From: Anisakis pegreffii
Taxonomy: Eukaryota > Nematoda > Chromadorea > Rhabditida > Anisakidae
DNA length: 64,000 bases
Reading direction: 5' to 3'
Assembly: GCA_035041965.1 (NCBI GenBank)
Contig: JAPYMA010002574.1
Span: 1-64,000, forward strand
Below the pieces are notes generated by a model. It did not search any database. It was not told the origin of the DNA and saw nothing but the letters and a program-made list of their open reading frames with translations. The translations under genes and the position numbers were made by a program. This document shows positions 56,367-64,000 of the stretch, one piece after another. Numbering within the stretch: the stretch's first letter is position 1; every line of letters begins with the position of its first letter.

Positions 56367-59300
56367 ATGTCTGTCGTGTCGGCAATACAGCATGACTGTC
56401 GTCAAACATCCTCTTTATCAACTGCTGTTACTACCAATTCTGCTGCTGCTGCTTCACCTGCTCATCACTACGGTCGTATGCGAGCATCGAGACAATTATC
56501 GAACGATATGGTTGATGATGATGGATGTTGTTTAGCGAAAATCTTCATTTCCAATATCGTTTCGTTTGCTACGTAAGTTCGTTATCAAAATCATATCACG
56601 TTGATCACTGTTCAAATGAATTCTTTATTTGTCTGATTGGTTCATTATAAGACGTATTACATATGCTTATGACTACTGTTATCTGCTATTGCAATACAAA
56701 AACAGTAAATCTCATTTTTCCTTCGTATGTCAGAAACTTTCTACCGTTTTAAACTGTTAAAGAGTCATAAAAAATCATCTTACCACCTTCTAAATTAGAC
56801 GACCATCATCTTCATTATGTATGCTATGCTCCTCATTTTTTAGTATCACTGAAATATATGATTAATTTTGACCATCAATTACCGCATGTGTATGTTTTAT
56901 AGTACTGTTCTTCTTATGCCCCAAATTGTCGAATTTTTCGTTATTGTGAGGGATACACATCAGAAACTCATTTCTTCTTTCACGATTTTTGAAGTTTCCC
57001 ATCCATTCATTTTCTTTTCAATGTTCCCTTCGAATCGAGTCAGTCAGATTGATTCATTCACAAACATTTATTCTAAGAAATGCACGCTGTTCGTTCGAAC
57101 ATATGTAAAAATTTGTTTTTTATTGCCAAAGAATTTGTTCTATTGCACGTTTATGATTGTGCATGATTGTACGTACGGCTGCCATTTACATAAAGCTTTT
57201 GAAAATTTAACGCGAAATTATATAGGTGAGCACATCATCTACTCTGTATGGGCACGTAACATGTATTGCATATAATGTTATGGAAAGAATCTACATCATG
57301 CATGATTGGGATGGTGGGTGACGTGTAATATATAAAGTTATGGGCGACTGAATAGTTTTATGCTGAGTTGTTAGAGTGTTTACGTGTTCGAAGCAGTAAT
57401 TCATTGTCGTAAACGAACAATGATCGAAAGGTTTATTATTCGGGTGTATGATTTGATCTTAACAATTTGATATTATGGTTAATAGTTGGGAAGAAGATGC
57501 GCTAATTTGTGTCTTTTTCTATCATATTTTCCTTCCTTAAGTACCACCTCTCATTTTTCGTGTTTCCTCTTCTTTTCTTTTTGTTCTTATTTAGTAGATT
57601 TACGATCTCATGTGAACTGCTGCTGTTGCTTTCATGCATCTTCATTACAGTTACGACACTGTGTATGTGTGCATATGTGCGTTCTTTATTTCGTACAAAT
57701 TTTTTGAAATGCCATCAACCAATAATGATACCATGCCGTCTTGCCTGCATTACTATCCATTCGTCTACTTATCTCTTTCATTAACCTTATTTTTATTCAT
57801 TTTTTGAATTTTTATTTCTAATTTATGACCACTTCAGCTCAGGAGCGTATTATCGAAGCAATAACAAGCTCTCATATTTTTCGGATGATTAAATTTAAAC
57901 TACACGCATAATTTACAGATTTAAAGCATCCATCATCTGTGCATATGCGCAAAAATATATCATTTGCATGACTAAATTTCTCGAAGCAGCCAACTGTTCT
58001 TGTTATCGTTAAATTTATGTTATGCAAAAGGGTTGCATCTAATTTCAGTTTTTAAGTTGATTATACTTGAAAGTAAACAATTTGTTCAAGTGAACATAAA
58101 AGCGAATGAGTAGTGCTTTCCGAATGTTATGAGTTGTCAATAGTGTTTATAAAAATATTCAATCAATCTGATGAAATTTGCTTGTATTCTAAAAAAGTTT
58201 CTTTTGAGACTATTATCATTCAAGTCAACAAATTTATTTCATTTCATAACGCTTAACGGTTATTACTATTCATGAACGCTCGAAGAAATACATTGTTTAT
58301 AAACAAAGCAAGGTAACGCTCCATTCAGACCAGATATGGAAATAAGTTTTCATTCTGGTGTTCAAACTTCATTAACTAATTTATGTTAATCATGCTATCA
58401 AACCAGTAACGAACAACATTTCAGAGTGCTAATAACAGTGCCAAATATTGCTGTTCACATTGATTTCGGTTTAAAGCGAACTGGATTTTGTGTGTGTGTT
58501 GGTGTATGTGTGAGAGCAAGAGAGGAACATAGAGAGGAAATGCATTCTTAGTCATGAAAAAATTTTGTATGAATGAAGTGGAATGAATAAATGAATTCAT
58601 TACTGCTTACGTGCTGTTAATTTACTGTGGGAGACAAAATACTGATGATGATTGAACGATTGAAGTTAAATGCGTTTAGCGATGATAATGTTGAGATGAA
58701 AAAATTAGTTGTTCGATAAAAGTTTTATTGTTGACAAATGTGAATAACATTCATGTGGTCATAGCGGACTCATTAGCTTGTTACCTTATTTACATATGAT
58801 TGGTTCTGTTCTTTAATATCTTTAGCTGTAAGTTTGAATGGTGATGATTAAAGGAAACAATAATGTTTTGGTGCTTTCATACGAATCATGGGATGAAATT
58901 CTTAAGCTTTTATTCTATGAATTGTGTTAATAGTGTGGTTGCTGGATGGTTATATGATGTTGACTATAGTAATTGATTTATGTTGATAATAAAAATAATG
59001 ATAATAATAAGAGTAATAATTGAATTTGATCAGGTAATGTTACTGACTGAAAGTGATGTCTGGTATGTGCATTCGATTGATTCTTGTTCATAATATCTCA
59101 TTCATAATATTGTTATTGTTGAATTTGAATGAAGGGAACGAACAGTTTTGTTTGTTTGTTACGCAGTTAGTTGTCAGTGTAAATTATTATTCAAATGCGT
59201 TCCTTTTTCATAGTTGGCACTGCTGTACATTTCATTTGGGAATGCGCACTCACTCAATGCTTTCAATTGCTCAATTCTCTTAGCTTACTTTTATGAAACC

Positions 59301-62300
59301 TTTTGAAACGTATTACCAACTATTGTTGTTCTTCTGTCATTATTGTTTTTATCATTATTATTATTGCTAGTTCTAATACTATGCATATTATTAGTGTTAT
59401 TGTTACGGCTGATATTTTTCAAATCATCAATCACTTTTTATTGTCACCTTTTTTCACCTCATTGTTCATTGTCATCACTTGCATCATGCATACGAATTAT
59501 TTTCTTGATTTTTTCATTCCCGATTTAACTTCAAAAATTTTCAAGTCTTTCTTCTTTCACGTTCATTCTTTCATTATCAATCTGTCATCTATCTGATCGT
59601 TTTAGTTGTTTTGTTTGAGAAAAAAAAAGATAATACATTTGAATTGTATGTATCACGTAGTTCTTGACGCTTCTCTCACTTCTATGGTTCGTTTCTTAAA
59701 AGGGAGTTTTGATTGGTAGTGTTCGACTGCCATCTTTTTTCAGTGTCAAAATTCGAGCCGTGAATAACTTTGGTGGATAAGTGACATCAGGCGAACCGTC
59801 ACAGTACAAAGAAAGCCTAATGCGAAATTCGTGAGCAGCTTATAAATTGTTAGTGGAATAGATAAAAAACTGAACTTTTTCGATGACGCAGTTCTGATGG
59901 CTCTTTCGTTGCGCGCGATCATTTTGTTCGTTCGTTCACGTTGAAGCTAATCCATGCAAGAAAACAGCAACGAAATATAGTGATCCGCATGTTGCTTTCC
60001 CGTAAACTGTCGTCATCTCATCTAAGTAGTTTCAATGTTCGTCATCTTAAAGCCTTTTTTGTGCTCTTTTTGTTCACCACAATTCTGTAACCGCTCATTC
60101 ATTTTCTACTGCTAATGCATATCGAATCAAATTTCTAGGTTATTAAATAATCCATTCACTTTTCCACTACCAGTAACTTTTGAAAACTGCATTTATATAG
60201 GGTAATACAATGTAACCGTTATTCATATGTTCACTTAAAGACGTTCATTACCACGTTGCTTTTTCTTCGTCGAATAATAGTATCGCTGTGGAATAACGTC
60301 AGTTAAATTAGTGTTTTACCGGCAATATTTATGCTGTTTAGAATGAGTCTTGTTCCTAGCGGTAAACGATTGCTGTATTAAATAGCCTGGCGTATTTGTA
60401 TAGTAAACGTCATTTATGATTATACTCGTAGTAAACGTTGTGTGGTTTATTGACAGTTAGGTAGATTAATAACGGGGCGTTGTGATTGTTATTTCACACA
60501 TCATGTAATTTTAATCTTTATATTGTTATCATTGATGAATTCGGGTATTGGCACTACCATATTATTACTGTGGTTATTTTATTATTGTTTTATTATCATT
60601 GTGATTATTATTAGTGTTATTAATAACACTGTTATCGTATAATATCACTGCTGCTGCAGAATTTGACGAGAATTTTCATGATGAGAGAATGAGAACCATG
60701 AATAGAACAATATACCTACCTTAATTGAAATAATTGTTGATCGTATTCATTCAGTTTTGTACGTAATGGTTATTGTAACACATTTGAATAGATAAGTAAA
60801 ACAAGATTAATTCATTTGATTCGAAGTGATCATCGTTTGTAACTTGATCATACAACAAACTGTTGCCTGAAGTTGATTGATTTATCAACTAACAGCTACT
60901 TATCAATCCATTAATCTCTATGATCTGATCTAATCAACAATATGGGATGGTCAAATCACGATGCTGTTATCAGTCTACGTGCTATGCTAGACGAATGGAA
61001 GCATGCGTTTGACAGCTGTAATTTCATTAAATTCCAACAACGCAGGTATATTTCCTCGTACGCATTCGCTCATTTACGATACCTATTGAACATTACACTC
61101 GTGTATGCTGTCTTCTAACATTCATTTCTTAAATCGATGCTATTATTGGTCATGTTTCACGTTGTACCGATATAATGACTACTCAATAAGGATGGGTAGA
61201 TAACTTCAAATCTAATGGTTGCAATGGGACATTTTGGTGCCAGACGTTTTGATACAAGAATGTTATGTTGTAGTTAGTGAAATTGTTCAGTTTTTTGGGA
61301 AACGAAATAAGTTGTTGTTTGAGACAGTTGACGTGGCTGGGAATTTTCAACAATAGAACTGGTAATTTGGGTTGCCGATACCAAAAGTTGCTACGCCCGT
61401 TCTGATTGTAGAATCCACCAGAAGACTTGACATAGCTGGTATTATTACGACATCCAGTCAGATGGCATATGCGCTCGATAAAACATTTACTTGAATGATG
61501 TCATCTATTGTCTGAATAATGTCATCTACTTCGTTCATCTATTGTCAGTAGCGTTGTACTCAATCTTTCAAAGAGCATTTTGATTGTTAAAACTTCATGA
61601 GTTGTAAAGGCGTCTGTCAGGTAGGAACAAACGATAGTATCAGATAATGTATATCCATATGTAAAACTTTCCATCATCATTTCCAGTTTGTAGTCAATTT
61701 TTGACTCATCTTTTCTCACGTTGTTTCCTTCGGAAGTTTGGTTCAACAACACTGTGTATTACAGTTGTGATATCGTCAACCAAACGACATCTTACAAACG
61801 CGGCACTAACTGAGCAAGACACAATATTTTTCAGTGAGACAACCAATGTTTCACGTGCGAGTGATTGTCGATACTATTCGTTGTCTTTTTATCTGCCTCT
61901 TTTATATTATTCCGTATGCATCAAATTATGTATCTCAAATCTGGGATAAGAAGAAGTAAACTGTTGTCATTATTGTTTGGGTAGCATCACCTATGACAGT
62001 AAATTGATTTTGTAATGAGTTGAATTCACTGGCTAACTGGTGACGGGAATCAGTCTAGAAATGTGATAAATTATTAACTGTTACGATTATGAAGATATCG
62101 AAAAACGAAACATCTAAAAATGAAACAGTTGTGAGATCACATTTTATGATATTGTGAATGGACTGCTTTCAGAACGATTGTCTTCTTTCCATGCAATAAT
62201 CTACATTTATTTCTTTGTCGTTTGAATCTTGGTCCATGTTATGCTAGTTTACGTGGTGCTAGCACTAGCGCTGATCCTGTTCACCAACCGGTGGAATGTT

Positions 62301-64000
62301 CTACTGTTGAGTTGCTGAAATGCATTTGTCAGTTCACGATGTTTTCAACGAAAGAAACAGCATTACTTTTGCACGTAATTGAAGCAATAATGCAACATAT
62401 TCGCGTTATCATAAATTGGCTGACGTTGAATGATATTCCGGCTCCGACTCGATAGCATTAATGACATTGGTACACCGTTTGGTTTCGAGTGAAACTTTGC
62501 TCGGTGAGCTGCACTTGAACCTGCGACACACCAGTTTCTGTTAGGCATTAAATCTGCAGAAATAGTTTGCAGTCAGCTCATCAGCGCCCATAATGCGGAA
62601 TTGATCTAATGAGCGTCAAACGTTAATCGGAATGAGCTGATCTGTTCCCAGTTATAATCACATAAGTAGATGATCATATACAGCTCAGATTAAAGTATAG
62701 TTTAGGCTTAATAACATCAGTGACACTGACATCAAACTTTTGTTCATTGTTATGCTCTTTCTTGTTCAGTTTCTGAAAAAATTTGGTCTCAGACGTAAAG
62801 AGCTCAATAATTATTGATGAATGATTATAAGCCACTGCTAATTCCTTGCAACTTAGGAACTGAGGTTTTATTTCTCTGTCATGCGGCATTGAATCATCTG
62901 CTTCTTGGAAATCAGTGCAAAACTACTTTTTACAAAATTTTTTACGATCTTGTTTTAAAAAAGCACATGCACATCTGAATATGATATAACAATTTTTGAA
63001 GATTGTTTGCGTTTCTTCATCATGACTTCCATCAGTTGCAATAAATTTAGGAGGTCGCGAAGAAAGGGCGATGTGAATAAAGAAAATCGTACTGTAATGG
63101 GCACTGCGCAAGCAGCTGGTAAAAGTGCTACGATTTGCTCAGAGATGACTGGTGGTACGCGTAAATCGCCTTCTGAAATGGGTATCTGTGATTCGGTTGA
63201 TGATCAGGTCAGGGAATCGTTGTAATCTCATTATCTTTCTTCTCATTTTTTGATTTTGAAAGTCGAAAAATTTTTATTCATTTCACTGATAACATATCAC
63301 TATGTACACTGTTGCCGTATTAAGCTTAACGGATTTAAATGTTCGTTCTGAAGAGATGCGTATCATTAAAATTTTATAGATGCTTTTACGATTGACAGCA
63401 CTCCCTCCAGGAATGGATCGAAACGAGTGGTTGGCCACGCACAGTCAGTTATTGTTTCACTTCGTTTTGTAACACGTTATAGTTTCATTTATTGCCATTT
63501 GCTGTAGTCAAATAATTGCTGTTGTATTTACCTTTCGCCTGTTACAAGGGGTACGATTTGTGCCTTTGATGAACTATGATAATTGGATTGAGAAGATTTC
63601 ATGTTCCTTGCATTCTTCAAAAGGTAAATATTCTGTAGTATACTGGTTTGAACATTACATGAAATATGCATGTTTTCAGCGTTGTCGTTATTCGAGAACG
63701 TGAATGCGTTGTGTGGCACCATGACTGAACTATGCACTCCAGTTTCATGTCCAATAATGTCATATCCCGGTGTACCGTAAGTTTCTTTTATCATCCATCC
63801 CGTCAGTCTTCCTGTCCGAGTTGGTTATCATAAATGCAGTGACGTTGACGTCTTAGTGACGTTGATGTTTGCTTACTTTTAGCTGCTCAGCGCACATATT
63901 ATGAAAAGACCTAGATGAATATTGGACCAGTTATAAATTTATTGGTGTCTGTGATCATTGTTTAACTCTCAACTTAGATTTATTCATCAGAAACGAGCAT
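56367..64000 (+). CDS. MOB kinase activator, MOB2-like, with two alternative first exons (3' end outside window)
   Basis: Common exons: 63051-63207, 63380-63443, 63680-63776; a further exon may begin at 63978. Two first exons both end in phase 2 and fit the exon at 63051. One is 56367-56572 (MSVVSAIQHDCRQTSSLS..., donor GTAAGT); the other is 60942-61045 (MGWSNHDAVISLRAMLDEWK..., donor GTATAT). The shared linker is basic (RSRRKGDVNKENRTVMG). The MOB core begins LRLTALPPGMDRNEWLATHT and goes on LFENVNALCGTMTELC, with the first two zinc ligands in LCTPVSCP (C-x4-C), then IMSYPGVP. NEWLATHT-LFENVN is closer to MOB2 than to MOB1 or MOB3. MOB proteins bind and activate NDR/LATS kinases; MOB2 pairs with NDR. 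The third and fourth zinc ligands (His) lie past the window. Alternative N-termini are known for MOB2 genes in other animals. Confidence 0.85.
56573..60941. other. Long first intron of the MOB-like gene, no other gene seen
   Basis: AT-rich, with ATT/TTATTA low-complexity tracts near 59340-59400. Frames such as 56868-57275 and 57486-57784 are hydrophobic, T-rich artefacts. The promoter of the second first exon should lie in the last part. Confidence 0.4.
61046..63050. other. Intron of the MOB-like gene, one doubtful exon
   Basis: A frame at about 62222-62290 (LNLGPCYASLRGASTSADPV) is protein-like, but its donor phase does not fit the next exon. Otherwise I see nothing. Confidence 0.35.

Noticed and set aside
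56868..57275. 135-codon plus frame
   Set aside because: Phe/Ile-rich translation of T-rich intron sequence of the MOB-like gene; no motif.
62222..62290. Extra MOB-gene exon (LNLGPCYASLRG...)
   Set aside because: Its donor leaves phase 0, whereas the next exon needs phase 2; both first exons fit without it.
1..64000. CRISPR arrays, bacterial operons, tRNA genes
   Set aside because: No regularly spaced repeats of CRISPR type, and the genes are eukaryotic. I found no cloverleaf with intact A and B boxes by eye; a tRNA scan would settle this.

Overview
The window reads as nuclear DNA of a nematode. It is AT-rich, with short intron-split genes on both strands. It carries a BEL/Pao retroelement with an envelope-like domain, as known from nematodes, and an interstitial array of the nematode telomere repeat TTAGGC. 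Several start codons sit just behind splice-acceptor-like sites, which fits spliced-leader trans-splicing. The gene set has clear nematode and animal homologues; a spirurid-type species is possible, but I cannot fix the genus.

Layout. 1-6054: 3' part of a BEL/Pao LTR retrotransposon (protease end, RT, RNase H, integrase, envelope-like glycoprotein) and its 3' LTR. 10044-16553 (-), perhaps with a further 5' exon near 17.7 kb: FGD/EXC-5-type Rho GEF (DH-PH-FYVE-PH), rebuilt here as 20 phase-consistent exons. 18.6-18.9 kb (-): unrecognised coding stretch. 19278-22300 (+): NDUFA11-like complex I subunit with a long N-terminal extension; its second intron holds a foldback element built around TTAGGC repeats. 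23353-29176 (+): Cys-loop ligand-gated ion channel. 30295-33015 (-): AAGAB/p34 orthologue, convergent with the channel. 37028-38504 (+), perhaps further: secreted PAN/Apple-domain protein. 41635-44253 (-): calumenin with a modified ER-retention tail. 48786-49094 (+): small putative membrane protein. 50387-50592 (-): isolated GC-rich terminal exon. 56367 to the right edge (+): MOB2-like kinase activator with two alternative first exons, running off the window.

Between and inside these genes lie small non-autonomous DNA transposons. The clearest is a GC-rich family with 10-bp target-site duplications (three copies). There is also a hAT-type MITE and an element with internal repeats. The remaining intergenic stretches are AT-rich and show nothing I can support.

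The genes are independent housekeeping, trafficking and signalling genes: complex I, AP-adaptor assembly, ER calcium binding, Cdc42 activation, NDR-kinase co-activation, neuronal or muscle receptor. I see no operon with the short intergenic gaps typical of nematodes.
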